Positions 24,562 to 37,100 of a DNA stretch of 64,000 bases are shown one piece after another (the stretch's first letter is position 1; every line of letters begins with the position of its first letter). Where the stretch lies: assembly GCF_014805685.1 (NCBI RefSeq), contig NC_060902.1, positions 3,020,286 through 3,084,285 on the forward strand, written 5' to 3'. Source of the DNA: Silurus meridionalis (Eukaryota > Chordata > Actinopteri > Siluriformes > Siluridae). The notes under the pieces were generated by a model. It saw only the letters and a list, made by a program, of their open reading frames with translations. It was not told where the DNA came from and did no database searches. Position numbers and translations under genes: made by a program.

Positions 24562-24625
24562 CCTGGTCCAGCCCTCTGTCAAATTTTAGAACCCATTGTG
24601 GCCCGTGAGTCAAAACGTTTGCCCA
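23960..24625 (+). mobile_element. hAT-type transposon remnant (BED-finger region)
   Basis: Translation from 23967 gives MSLLKKRKVDSERRVFN, then after a frame change SKAVCLICQETVAVFKEYNI and SRHF. This resembles the zinc-finger start of hAT-derived proteins of the GTF2IRD2/ZBED class. FYASLNEAKFPNLRK follows. The end at 24580-24630 (GTGGCCCGTGAGTCAAAACG, then TTGCCCACCCCTGC) resembles hAT termini. It is heavily deleted, and a (TA)n array sits inside at 24488-24560. Confidence 0.6.
24488..24560. repeat. (TA)n microsatellite
   Basis: About 60 bases of pure TA followed by TACATA variants. Confidence 0.95.
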
Positions 24626-24629
24626 CCCC

Positions 24630-25180
24630 TGCTCTAGGGGGTCCGCGGCGGTACTACAGGGGTGTCGCTAATTAAGGTTGAATCACAAGTAATTTTTGGT
24701 TAAAAAAATAAACATGGGTAAAAACATCAAATATAAAATATTTATTAAATTTTAATTTATTTAATGTATTACATGAAACATATAATTATTACATTAAAAC
24801 TCTATTCAAATTAAAGCTGAAGGTCATGTTAATGTATAATAGTCCACCTTAGAGTAAAAGAAAAATGTATGAAACTGCAAATCTATGAAAATAAGACAAC
24901 TGTAAAAAACGTTATAAACTGTGATTTTAATTGCAAAATATATGTTTATGATGCATAAATCTTTTTAAAAGTTAAATATATGAAAATATACCGACAATGA
25001 TACATGTACAACATAGTTTTAATTGTCTTAATACAATATAGCTAGTGTAGTTTGACTGGTTTTTATTAATATCAGTGGATATGTTTGACACATTTAGTAT
25101 CAGGGGGCCGTGCCACATGTCACTATCGCCTAAGGGGTCCTTGACCTGAAATATGTTGAAGAACCCTGATTTTAAATGTA
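24630..25180. mobile_element. Possible hAT-like non-autonomous element
   Basis: G-rich ends (CTAGGGGGTCCGCGGCGG on the left and AAGGGGTCCTTGACC on the right, finishing AAGAACCCTG) bracket AT-rich noncoding DNA. I could not align clean inverted repeats or an 8-base duplication, so this is tentative. Confidence 0.3.
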
Positions 25181-25519
25181 GTTAAATGCAATACTTTAAA
25201 CAAACTTAAGTAAAAATAAAATTACAGATTTTAAAATCACACAAAAAACTACTCAATTACAGTAACACAAGTAAATGTAGATAGATGTAGCATGCAGACT
25301 GCTAATGAGATCAGTTTAATACTGATTCAGAAACAAGTAAACAAATTTCTGCTCTTTAAGTCTGTTTTGATCATAGTGACTAACACATGCTCCGGAAGGC
25401 TGCAGCTGATGATGACTTCAGCACCTTGACAGAATCACTGACCACACAAGGTGCATGGGCTGCTCAGGACCTGAGTTTGTAATTAAGTTTGTAAGTTAAG
25501 TTTGTAGTAACATGGAAAG

Positions 25520-25715
25520 TGTGTTCTATCTTCAACTTACGACCATTCGACTTTACGACCACAATCGCTAGCCGTAGCGTACGACAGTGCGTACCAGCTT
25601 CCGGCATCATTTTTACAGTACTGTACATATAGCCTACTCTACTTACGACTAAATCGTGTTACGACCGGTCTGTCGGAACCAATCGTGGTCGTAAGTCGAC
25701 GACTACCTGTAATTA
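25520..25715. mobile_element. Possible pogo-like MITE
   Basis: It contains inversely related ends: CTTACGACCATTCGACTTTA on the left, and GTGGTCGTAAGTCGACGACT on the right, ending in ACCTGTA. CGACTTACGAC-type repeats are typical of small pogo-class elements. There is no coding sequence. Confidence 0.4.
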
Positions 25716-25909
25716 TTTCCTTATCTCTGTAAGAAATTCTGTGAGGAATGGATAGGATAGTTGATAACGGTTGCTAGTAAAAATGCATAAAACCTGCTTT
25801 ATTAGACTGTTGAACAAAAATGAAACTAAATTGCAATGCTAGACTCAATGTTGTTGACAGGCATATGCCTAATATAGAGTTTCTCTACCAATACACTTAC
25901 CAGTGTACT

Positions 25910-27205
25910 GTATATCATTAGACTATAATAAGTGTTAAAGCCTCTCAGTTTAATTTAGTTTTAGGCTGCTAAGACTACACCTGCTTCCTAAAGTTTAGAG
26001 CTTCACCACCCCTTATGATATCTCAAGGTACGAAATTATGTTAGTGGAGTGTGAATGTGGGAAACGTATCCTATGGGTGGACTTAGAACTTAATTAAATT
26101 AAATTAATTAAACTCATATCTCAGGCACCATAGGTTTGGGTGTGGGAAGGTCTATGTAGTGTTGCCACATAATTAAACATTATACATGTGGGTTGACTAC
26201 CACAACTATTGTCTTGTCTGGTATATGTTTTGTTTCCTCAACTTGTGTGTTAAATCAGTTCTGCAGAAAAATGTATCCAGCACCCTGGGAGAAAGGAAAG
26301 ACACAGACCAGACAGGTGGCACAAGTTTTTCTCTCTTCTTTCTTTCCAGAAATAGAAAAGACTTTATATACTACAAAAGAATGTTTGCAGCTCCTGTTTA
26401 ATGTGTAAGCATTCATTAGTCTAAACTACATAGCTGATTTATAATATAACCTAAAATCTTTGTGTGTCAGCAAATGTGTAGGTGAGCTGGTTGAGAGTAG
26501 ATAAGGTTCATGGGCCAACATGAAGGTTTGCTATCAACAGTTAGTTGGTTCTCAAAGCAGGATGCAGAGATTGTAACTAAGTGGCGCACTCATGTGGAGA
26601 TAGCTACGTCCTTGGACAATGCAGAGTGAATACGGAGTATGCCAAAAGTCTATCATGAAAACCATGAAAAAACAGTTGCAGCTTTTATTAATTGGTTTAA
26701 CACAAATCGCAAACATTTATGTACCAGCCTTGAAATGACTTAACCGGAAGTCTTTCCTGTCCAACCCCATGAGTTTTAAACTTTTTGATGCACCATAGAT
26801 CTTCCTAAAGTTAGACTTTCTTTAGAAACTGTCATATAAGGATGGAGGGAATCCATATCTGGCCCATACATACTCCCCACTGGTGTGTTACAAGGCTCAG
26901 TACTGGGTCCCCTCCTTTTCCACCTTACACAAACACTATTCATGACATCATAACCTCATGGTTTACATACCACAGCTATACTGATGAAATGGAAATGGAA
27001 GATTTATTGCACTTTTACTGGATTCTTCCTGAAGGGAGGATCTACATCTACTCTGAAATATGCTACAGGACATAACTCCATTAGTGTCCCAATTCTTCCT
27101 ACTCACTGCTGGGCCAATGAGCCCTAATTCTCATTCCTCTGCCACCTGCTGTTCAGTTATGATTTTGCAACATTAATGGATTCACTCGGTGCTTATATTA
27201 TATAC
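25910..27205. repeat. Paralogous block A' (partner of 1-1320 and of 4725-4870)
   Basis: Positions 25915-26070 resemble the backbone at 4725-4870 plus 11771, without the LTR element. Positions 26167-26640 and 26898-27201 match 1-475 and 1018-1320. Near 26879-26938 the translation TGVLQGSVLGPLLFHLTQT shows a LINE reverse-transcriptase remnant. Homology stops at about 27201, exactly where the IS630-like transposon begins in the other copy. Confidence 0.75.
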
Positions 27206-28280
27206 ACGTCATTTAAAAACAAAAACTAATACTTATTTTTCGTTCATATTGTAGAAGGGTTTTTTTAAAACTCATTTTTATTTTCATTTCAGTTAACAAA
27301 ATAATTTTTTCATTGAAAGATATGTTTTTTGTTAATAATAAGCATGAATTTTACTCAAGTAGACATAAAAAAGGAATACATTTACTGGAGTAATATTTAA
27401 GCTGGAAATTTGTTACATTATAAAGTAATTATATATTATAAATTAATTATATATTATTAAGTATAAGTACAATTTTTCAATTTAAATATAGGACTTGACT
27501 TGACTTGACTTAATATTATGCCTGAGTAAAAAAAATAAATATTCTGTCCTTCGCTACCCTGAAGTGTTTTGATAAATTGTTTAAAAAATAAATAAAAACC
27601 TGACAACCATAACCCCATAGTTTCGGTGAGAATAAAGGTACTCTCTCTTTGCCCTGACATGGATCATGGAAATTTTAACTCATTGGACCAAAGAACAGTT
27701 TTCCACTTTCCATTTCTTGTGCTTCTTGGCCCAAGCAATTCTCTTCTGCATATTGTTCTTTCAAAGTGATGGTTACTTTGCCGCAATTTTACCATGAAGG
27801 CTTTACTCATGCAGTCTTCTCAGAAGAGTGCATGTTAAAATATGTCTGACATTTGAACTCTGAGAAACATTCATGAAAATGGCTGTTTCTGAGGCTGGTA
27901 ATTCTAATAAACAATACCTTCTGCAGCATAGGTATCTCTTAAGCTTTCTTATGAAAACCTGTTTCATTACAGTGTGTCATGGTTTTGGTGACTGCAAGTT
28001 CTTGAAATTGCATTAGTTTTTCTGCAATTGCTGTCAAAATATATATGTTTAACTGCACTACATACAGTTCAGCCCTGTACAAAAGACAAGATAAGAAAAG
28101 TAGTATGTACATATATAACATTTTTATTTAATAAAATCATTACAGATTTTCAGACAATGGTTCAAATGGTTTTCAGACCAAAAAAAAAAAAAGTTAAAAT
28201 AAAGTAAAAAATAAATCAAGTTAAAATAGTTAATCGAGTTAAAATCTAAGCTTAAATTTTATATGATTTTATATATTTAT
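27206..28280. other. Intergenic, no gene recognised
   Basis: AT-rich sequence. A short GACTTGACTT repeat occurs at 27493-27510. Positions 27660-27900 resemble Tc1-type transposon remains (TGGACCAAAGAACAG, then a CATGAAGGC-like stretch), but no inverted ends were found. Confidence 0.4.
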
Positions 28281-28372
28281 ATTCAATTGATTTTATTTGT
28301 ATAGCGCTTTTGACAATGAACATTGTCTTGAAGCAGCTTTATTAAATGCAAAAGATGTTCTTTATAAGTGTA

Positions 28373-28429
<57 letters not shown>

Positions 28430-28432
28430 TTT
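28280..28432 (-). repeat. LINE tail fragment plus (TA)n
   Basis: Positions 28285-28370 are the inverse of the LINE tail at 20150-20400 (ATTTGTATAGCGCTTTT, TTGTCTTGAAGCAGCTTTA). A (TA)n array of about 48 bases follows at 28377-28426. Confidence 0.7.
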
Positions 28433-28454
28433 AACATACTTAAAGTTTAAAAAA

Positions 28455-29443
28455 TCATTTCACAGTCTCTGGCTCCTGACCAATCTTTTTTGAAGTTTTA
28501 TTCACAACAACCTTTCCGTTAGTGTAACTGAGGTCTTTGTAAGTTCCACTGGTTTTAAACTGCAGCACGCTGTTATTATAGCAGGTAATCTTGACTGTGC
28601 CATTGTAGGGAAGATCAACTGTAGCTCGGCCAATTGTGATGTCCACTTCCACAGTCTTCCCAGGAGGGACTTTAACAGGAAATGACAGCAGCTCCATTTT
28701 CTCCTCACTGTTTTCTAAGCCATACGAGCTCTGATTTCCCATTTTCAAGCCATATTTCGTTGATAAGTCAACAACCTCTGGAATTCCTGCCGTACTTCCA
28801 TGCTGAAAGAGAACTCAAGGCTGTTGGAAACAGACCAGGAAGATTTTTTGGTGATTTTTTTGGAGGTTTCAATTCGATATTCTTGAGTTTGAGTCGAATT
28901 GTTATAGTACGTCATGGATTTTATTTCCTCAACAGCCACATAAGGTATCACACTGTGAAGTGTGGGATACTGAACATCTGTTAGCACAGTAGATTTGACG
29001 GTGTTGATGAATAGGAAGCCTAAGCTGTCAACATCTTCATCTGCACGCCCGGTGATTCCCATGCAGATCCCAGAACCAACATCAATAGGATATTCTGTTT
29101 TCAGCCCCCAGTCTGTCATGTGTGCAAAGAACTCATGGGAGCGATTTGTCTTGAATTTGATGCCACCCAGACGTGTTCCAGCTCCGTTCCCCCAAAGTGA
29201 AAGGGAGGTGAAATGTTCTCCATCTTCAAATGTAAATTCTAAAACTTTCCCTCCAGGTTGACCAACATCCCTGGATTGGCCATCCGTAAGCCAAACCTTG
29301 ATGGCTTTTATCTGCCATTCACCAACCCACACCCAGATCTTTCTCAGGGTGGATCCATTTTCAGTACCATTGAAATTAAATGGATTTCCTCCTTTCCCAC
29401 CAATTACATGGATGTCTGCTAGGTATGACATGCTCTTGCTCAT
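28455..29443 (-). pseudogene. Natterin/aerolysin-like protein, copy 2 (frame-broken)
   Basis: Minus strand. The frame opens at 29443, or at the second Met at 29431, which aligns with the start of copy 1 (MSYLADIHVIGGKGG). The jacalin-like domain is intact (KIWVWVGEWQIKAIKVW, SLWGNGAGTRLGGIKF, GLKTEYPIDVGSGICMG). The aerolysin module starts normally (KITKKSSWSVSN) but loses one base near 28788 relative to copy 1. The frame then closes at 28745, and the C-terminal part (PPGKTVEVDITIGRA, YNGTVKITC) continues in another frame to 28455. Copy 1 is broken elsewhere, so each intact half is present somewhere, but neither copy encodes the whole protein as given. A splice acceptor (TTTCAG, about 29453) precedes the start. 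Confidence 0.87.
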
Positions 29444-30176
29444 AATGTGAACCTGAAATTGAAATAATAAAATATTTATATTTCAATTTAATTGTTTAAG
29501 GGTTTTACATGTAGTTCTGTGTAGAGAAAAATAAGAAATAGCAGAAATAAGTATGACGATGTTTCGTCTCACTAGATTTACCAGCTGTTTGTATTTAGTC
29601 AAGTCAGCTCTATAAAAAAGACACATCATGTGACTGAGCAATTTGGATATTTGTAGATAAAGAAATGGAATATACAACAACAACAAAAAAAAGCAACACT
29701 TGGAAATTGGAAACAACATTGGAAATACAGTTATCATGTGTTTTGCCCAATTGAGATCAAAATGTTATAGTCAAACATTGTGTATAGAATACAGTTAAAA
29801 CCTCCATGCCCACTATTAAATCCTGGCTGCCAAGAAGTATAAACTGCTGGTAAATGTATGTTTTTAATATTTTGTAAAAAAAAAAAATGTCAATACATTC
29901 ATTTGTTAAAGTTCAAAATATATTCGATATTTAATAATTAAAGTTGAAATTCATTGTGCTCTTGGCCACAACGCAGGTGACTTATGTGCTAAACTGACAA
30001 AAACATCTGAAATGCTCAAAATGTACAATTAAAAAGTATCCAGACAAAAATTTTTAAAGATTAAGATCTTAAACGAATGTTTACTCACATTTATATATTA
30101 GAATGTAAAAAGGTGAAAAGTATAGTCATGTAACCTCAGCACACATTACTCACCCGATCATTCGTTTCTGTACTAT
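29444..30176. other. Intergenic, no gene recognised
   Basis: AT-rich sequence upstream of natterin-like copy 2. It contains poly-A runs but no open frame with family features, and no sequence like the shared flank at 13725-13790. Confidence 0.45.
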
Positions 30177-30192
30177 AGCAACATGACTCTAT

Positions 30193-30431
30193 AAACTTTC
30201 TTTTGGCTTCTCCTGTTAGGGGTCGCCACAGCGGACCATCCGCATGTTTTGATTTGGCACGTTTTTACACTGGATGCCCTTCCTAACGCAACCCTCCCCA
30301 TTTATCCGGGCTTGGGACTGGCACTAAGGCTTGTTCAACCCTAATGGCTGGGGTTGGTTCCCTGACCGGGGATCGAACCCGGGCCGCATCGGTGAGAGCG
30401 CCGCATCCTAACCACTAGACCACCAGGGAAC
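30193..30431 (-). mobile_element. Full-length tRNA-Glu-derived SINE with 16-bp TSD
   Basis: It is flanked by AGCAACATGACTCTAT at 30177-30192 and 30432-30447. On the minus strand the first 70 or so bases are almost a tRNA-Glu(CTC): CCCTGGTGGTCTAGTGGTTA holds the pol III A box and GGGTTCGATCCCC the B box, with CTC in the anticodon position and a mismatch in the anticodon stem. A unique body follows, and then the tail CCGCTGTGGCGACCCCTAAC, shared with the RTE LINE copies in this window. This explains mobilisation by the LINE machinery. It is not a functional tRNA gene. Confidence 0.93.
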
Positions 30432-31174
30432 AGCAACATGACTCTATGTGTATAAAAAAACTCTAAAGTAAATTATACATATTATACCAAACTACACCAG
30501 GCTGCAAGTTTACTAGGTTACCAGGTTTCTACACACTGAATGTATCAAGTGCATTACATTTGTATGGTAGGTGCTTAAATGGTTCCTGAATCTATGTAGC
30601 TAGTAAACATACGATTCAGTGTAAATAACATCATTTTTTTTATATGAATAAAATGTCCAGGAATGAGTTTATGGCATCAGAGCTTTTACTGAGTATTCAA
30701 AACAATGATGTAGGAGTTCAGTGCAGTGCATCTCGCATGGAAATTACTAATAAACCATTACATTTCAACAGTTAACTTATAACTGTGGGTTTAAAAATAA
30801 ATACCATAAACATTAAAACATGAATGCTGTTTCATACAAGGCTTTTAAAAGTGCTTTGTGGAACAGGATACACACAAGAACTTGCAGCGTTTCACTAAAA
30901 GAATGCAGGACATTTCTTCGAAAGAAAAAGTAATACTTTTTGTATAGCCGTGTTCTGAAGTGATAAAACCTGAAACAACATCATTAAAATGTATTGCCTG
31001 TTATTTTTTTCAATTCACAGTAAAATCAGTTTCTGATTCGAATTATATTAAATCCTGAATATCACGAGAGCGATTTTCACCCCGGTCGTTGGTCCCTGAG
31101 GGTTCACTAGAAAAATACATTTAAGATTATTTAAAATTTCTTCAAATTAAGTCATATTGTTGTCAGCAGTTGTT

Positions 31175-34100
31175 TCAAGAGAACTTTTTGCTGCTACCAC
31201 TTCCTGAATCCTGTTGCCGTGTGATAAAGTCCATGATGAGATGAGCAGCTTTCCGAGGATACTCCAACACCACAGAATGGCCACAGTTGTCTAACAGATC
31301 GACCTGGCATCCGGGCAAAGCTTCAGCCAACGCTGATGCACCGGATACATCTAGCACCTGCACACAGTACATCAACACAATCATATGATTACAATATAAT
31401 CATTACCAAGATTTTCAAACAAGCCTGAAAAACAGTTTACACCTGTACAGAATCACCTTTATTTCCGAGCATCATGGGTTACATGTACAAGAAATTTGTT
31501 ATTGTCTGCTTGTGCTTTAAAAGTATAAAAACAAGGAAACTAAAATTGGGCCTCAATCTTTAGTTGTATTATTAAGAAAATTGTTAACTGTATTGTGTGT
31601 GTTAACAATTGTTAATATATTTTTTTCATGCAGCTTTACTATACATATTACCAATATACAGAGAAAAAATGTGGGCATTGTCAAAGTTCGAAGTCTTTGA
31701 AGAAGTATAAAGAAGGTCAGAAGGAGTTGTGTGTTTGTGGATTTAGTAAAAGCGTACGACAGGGTGCCGAACGAGGAGTTGTGGTATTGTATAATCGAAG
31801 TCAGGTGTGTCAGAGAAGTATGTGAGGGTGGTGCAGGACATATGAGGACAGTGTGACAGCAGTGAAGTGTGCAGTAGGAACGACAGACTGGTTCCAGGTA
31901 AGGGTAGAACTGCATCAAGGATCAGCTCTAAGCCCTTTCCTGTTTTCAGTGGTGATAGACATGCTGAGGTTGAGAAAAGCCTGGAGAGGTGGAGGCATGC
32001 GCTGGAGAGAAGGGGAATGAAAGTCAGTAGGAGTAAGACAGAGTACATGTGTATGAATGAGAGGGATGGCAGTGGAGTGGTGTGGTTGCAGGGGGAAGAG
32101 GTGGAGAAGGTGGAGGAGTTCAGGTACCTGGGGTCAACAGTGCGAAGTAATGGAGAGTGTGTTAGAGAAGTGAAGAAAAGAGTGCAGGCAGGGTGGAGTG
32201 AGTGGAGAAGAGTGATAGCAGGAGTGATTTGTGAAAGAAGAGTATCTGCAAGAGTAAAAGGGAAAGTTTATAGGTGTTCAAAATGCAGACTTCAAAAAGC
32301 AACGCAAAACTTTGGAAACGCAATAAAATGGAACGTTTTGCAAAATGCTAATAGTTAGTGCTAAAATCCCTTCGTTATTCACCCAGTTTGGAATTGAAGA
32401 TTAATTAATGAATTTAACATGTAATCCGTAACAGAATAACAGAATGACCTCAGGTCTTCTCTAGTCATGATGTTCATACTGCCCAATCCTACCTGATCCT
32501 GCTTCCCCCAGATGACTTGAAGTGGTGTTGAAATCAGATGCATGTTCTCATGCAGACAGTGTCGCGATTTTTCTTCTACTAACTCCATGAACACTGAAAC
32601 AAAATGAAAAGGTTTGTAGCCACGTCAACTTTAAACAGACACACAGAAGACATGTGCAAAATCTCAGAGAATGGAACTGACCCTCACGGAAAAAGTTGTT
32701 GTGTGGGATACGGACTTTGACCAATCCCTGAAGGACCTATTAAAAAAACAGCAGGGTGTTAGAAAAATAGTAAAAAATAAAGCTATAAGCATGTAATGTT
32801 TCACACTGATCGAATATCTATTACAGTAATACGTCAGTAAAACGTTTTTAACTTCTATTGTGGTTCTCCTTAATTGCTTTTCAGCCTTATTTCTATCCTT
32901 TCTAGGCTTCTTGGTAGCATTTCTGAACCTCTTTAGGGTCCATGATTTATGCTTAAAATGCACAGAAAGCACAAAAAAGAATGCTTTGGACTCTATTGCT
33001 AACATGGGAATCTTTATGTATCTGATTTACTGTGGGACTGAAGCAGTCACATTTTGCGAGAGTTGGTGTCGAGTTCTGAGCACGAGTTTATGCTGTGCTA
33101 CAAATTCTCTGTAAATTTTATTCGTTTTAAATCTTATTATGAAAACCTGCACCCACTCCAACCCTCTGTGGAAAAAACAGTTCGCCCCTGCTTTATGTGT
33201 TATTAATATAAATTACAATAAATAATAAATCAATTAATCAGAAAACGATTTGAAACATTATCAGAATATCATTTAACTGTAACTACAGTATTGAAGTGTG
33301 AAAAAAATGATGATGCAACATTTCAGAAAAGTGAAGGAATCCAATATTCTTACTTCTACATTTTTGCCTAGGAATAGTCACAAGTGAAGCAAAAGATCTA
33401 GACCAAGAGACTTCTAAACATTATTACTCTAGAACGTTGTGTTTGATCTATTTTGTAGAAACTTTTTTTTCTGAAGAGTAAAAGCAGGAAATAATTCCAG
33501 CATAAAGCTAGTAAATATAACAATTTTTTTTTTAATTAAACTTCTATGGTCCATCAGCATAACACATTTTGTAACTTAATTGAATTTCTAATCTTAATTG
33601 TAAATTAAATGTCTTGTATTATCCTGGTTTTGTGATAGAGAGATGCAGAGACTGTGTTTTTCCTCTTGGGGGCAACATTGAGCAAAATACGTAATTTTAT
33701 TAACAAGCTAAAAAAAATCATGCTGAATTTTTTTGTCAACTAAACTTTTTCTTATTTTTGCCCTTTTTAGTTAAAATAAGTTTCGTGCAAAGCTAGTAGT
33801 CCTGGGATCCTCCATTTGCTGATTGTTGCAGCAATATATTTATGAAGTATTATGACCTTTTATGAAGATGACATAAGTTATAAAATGGACTTCCTAAAAT
33901 AAGTTTAGAATTTGAGATACCTGATAAGGAATCTTAAAGCGTACAAAAGAGCACAGTCTTAGCATGTCCTTCATCTCCTCTGGAGTCGATGGGATGAGAG
34001 GAATCCTTTGGAATTCCTTATTGTTCTCCAAGTCTTTCAAATGACTCTCAAGTTTACTCTCTTTGGGGTATTTCAGACCTACATAACAAAAGAAGAGGCG

Positions 34101-37100
34101 GATTACTGTAGTTAAAACCTTAACACAGATTTTTAGGCATCAATTCAACACTGACAATTTACACTTCATACCCCATAATGACAGATAATGTTGTGAAACC
34201 AGATTTTTTATACAGTTGCTGTTGCAAAAATTTATTTAAAAAAATCACAAGAATAACACATAAGTGTTGCTTTGATGTAAACTGAAACTCAAGTGCATCT
34301 CAATAATTGATGGACAGGTATTTTCAAATCATCTCCAATGTAAAGCTGAATAGTTATCAGTAGGGAAAAAAGCCATGAGATCGAAGGTATGTAGAGACAG
34401 GCTTTTTCTGCAGCATTGAAGGTTCACAAAAATTTTTTTGCTTAATTTTTTTATTAAGTGATATGAAGTGTAAATTTATGTGAATTTTTTATTTTTTTTA
34501 AATACAGCCCCAATAGTTACACTATAAAATGTAAAAACTGTGTAAAATGCAATGATTTGCAGATCTCATAAACCCATATTTTATTCACAATAAAACAGAA
34601 AACATATCAAATGTTTCAACTGAGAAATTTTCTATTTTAAAGAATAAAATTAAATAAGTGGAGAAACATTGGCAATTCTTCTTCTGCTCCCTAGGGGTCG
34701 CCAAAGCGGATCATTCGTCTCCATCCTACTCTGTCTTTTACATCTGCCCTTTCAAACCAACCACCTGCGTGTCTTCCCCTTACCATATATTTTTCACTTT
34801 TTCACATTTTCCACTTTTCCTTCGCACAGGTTTAATAAGCTTTGGCCCAGTGAGGATGGCAGCATTTTGGACCATGTTCACGCATGCCTTCTTCTTTGCA
34901 TGTTGTTCTTGGATAATGATTCCTGGAGGTGTTAATGTGCCCATGCAGTGATTTACATTACAGGATATTAACTGTTTTAAATGCAGTGCCGTCTGAGGGC
35001 ACGAAAATCAACGTGCATCCAATAATGATTCTCCTTCTTGCACAGTGAGAAAATTAGTATCAGTGGACAGTAATACTAACCAGCAGGACAGATGAGTGTC
35101 AGACTGGAGAGATCGGAAGGATAGCGAGCAGCATAAACCCCAGCTACACAACCACCCATGGACGTACCCACCAGGTGAAAAGGCTTCTTATTCAGCTGAA
35201 TACTTTCTACAAACTGAAACAGAGAGCAAAATGTTTGAAATGCAAATTACACACAAATTTCAATGTTGCACGCAGACTGCTGCCAGGAATAAAGGTCAGG
35301 CTCATTCTGCACAGTAAAACTCAAATATTGAATTATAGGATGATAAAAATTTACACAAATGAAAAGTCAATCTATGTGCATTGTGGTTAAAACTGAATCA
35401 GGCAGGAGAAGAGTGAGTATGCCAAGTGAGAAATGTAACCAGTTATCTGAGGTTTCTCATCCTCATACAGAGGCATTACTTAGTGTGAAAAAAGAGTATC
35501 AAAGAGTTTGTGTGTAACACAAAGAGACACACACACACACTGCTGAAGGCAGCGTCAGGTTTCAACAAGGGCATCTATTTTAGTCGCATTGATTTTAGAA
35601 GATTTTACTGTGAGCACTCGAGAATGTGATATTAAACAGTGGTTTCTGAATGACACAAACTCAGTATCTGATATTAACATACCAATAATTGTCAGTATAC
35701 TTCAAAGTATAGCTAAAAGTGCCCTTTGATGGACTGATGCATTCCCATGCCATGTGTGTCCATGATCCACTGACACCATGACCAGTATAATAAAAACTGA
35801 AGGTCTATAAATAAGTGTAAGAGTTTGACTTTTAGCAGCATACAACAAACAGCTAATTAGATGCAACTAAATAAAGACTGAAATATTACATTATTCATCA
35901 AACCATTATTTTTATCTGTAGTTTTCACTGTAGTTTTCATTCCAATTGACAAAGTGGATGTGTTGTATTGTTGTCCAATATAAGTTCTTAAAGCCCAATT
36001 AAACACGTTATGATGTGCATTGATGTGTAAAAGACAATGCATCCACAAATCAATGAACTTTTCTGCCTCTTCCAGATATTTCCACAAATCTAATCAGTGC
36101 CTACAATAAACCATGAATATGTGGACATATAGAAATGATAAAGATAATACCTGATGTATCCTTTTGACCTGGCCCTCAAAGGAGTAGTCCACTGCACTAG
36201 TGCGTGTAGTGCCCTCATGACCAGGCATGTCGACACACACCAGATGCACATTGGTTGGAAAGAACTGTGAATTTTAAAAAGTGTGTTTTGTCAAGTGATA
36301 TTTTTTCAAATAAAAATCCCTTGCATATTATACAATAGGGTCAAGGATAAACAAGTCTGTTGAAATGTAGTGAATAAATATATACCGTATTTTTCGGACT
36401 ATAAGCCGCTACTTTTTTCCCACGCTTTGAATCCCGCGGCTTAAACAACGAAGCGGCTTATTTATGAATTTTTCATGAGTTTTTCCCGGTTTCACAAACT
36501 TCAAGCCAAAAAACTGAGCGACATAACATCGGACCAATGAAATTGCCGAACGGAAACGGAAAAACGCACTTCACCTGTGTTCTGAGCTGCACGGCTTCGG
36601 GAGAAAAAAAAGTTTTTTTAAACGCACGACGATGCCAAAAGATAAACTCCCGAGAGAAATAGTTGTGAAAGGAAGGAGGAAGACAGTAAACAATGACTTT
36701 CTTGGTAGGCTACTGTTTAGATACAAGCCGTTGTAACGTGTTGAGTCTGGGTGAAGGGAGAGCTCGCTAACTCCAGTTGCAACAGAAATCATATAAGCAC
36801 AGACAGGTTTCCAAAACTCGTGCTTTTTTATTTTTCTTGGCAACAGCGTTATGGGTTAGTCAAAGAAACTTAGAAATGAATATCAGAAAATAATAAGGAC
36901 ATATTCCTCAGTCTTGAAGACACGCAGTAATAGCGGAAAAATGCGGCGGGATGCTATTCCCAAAATACCGCTATGCTCCTAAAGGAAGCGCAACATATTT
37001 CACCCGTTACACCGTGTAACAGACACTGTCTTTCGATAAAGCCTGTGTAAAGTACGGCTTATAGACAGGTGCGGCTTATTTATGTTAATAATAAAAATAT

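Noticed and set aside
30359..30431. A functional tRNA-Glu(CTC) gene
   Set aside because: The sequence runs into a SINE body, has a mismatch in the anticodon stem, and the whole unit is flanked by a 16-base target duplication.
33350..33920. Extra coding exon between abhd6 exons 5 and 6
   Set aside because: The sequence is AT-rich and the flanking exons join in phase without it.
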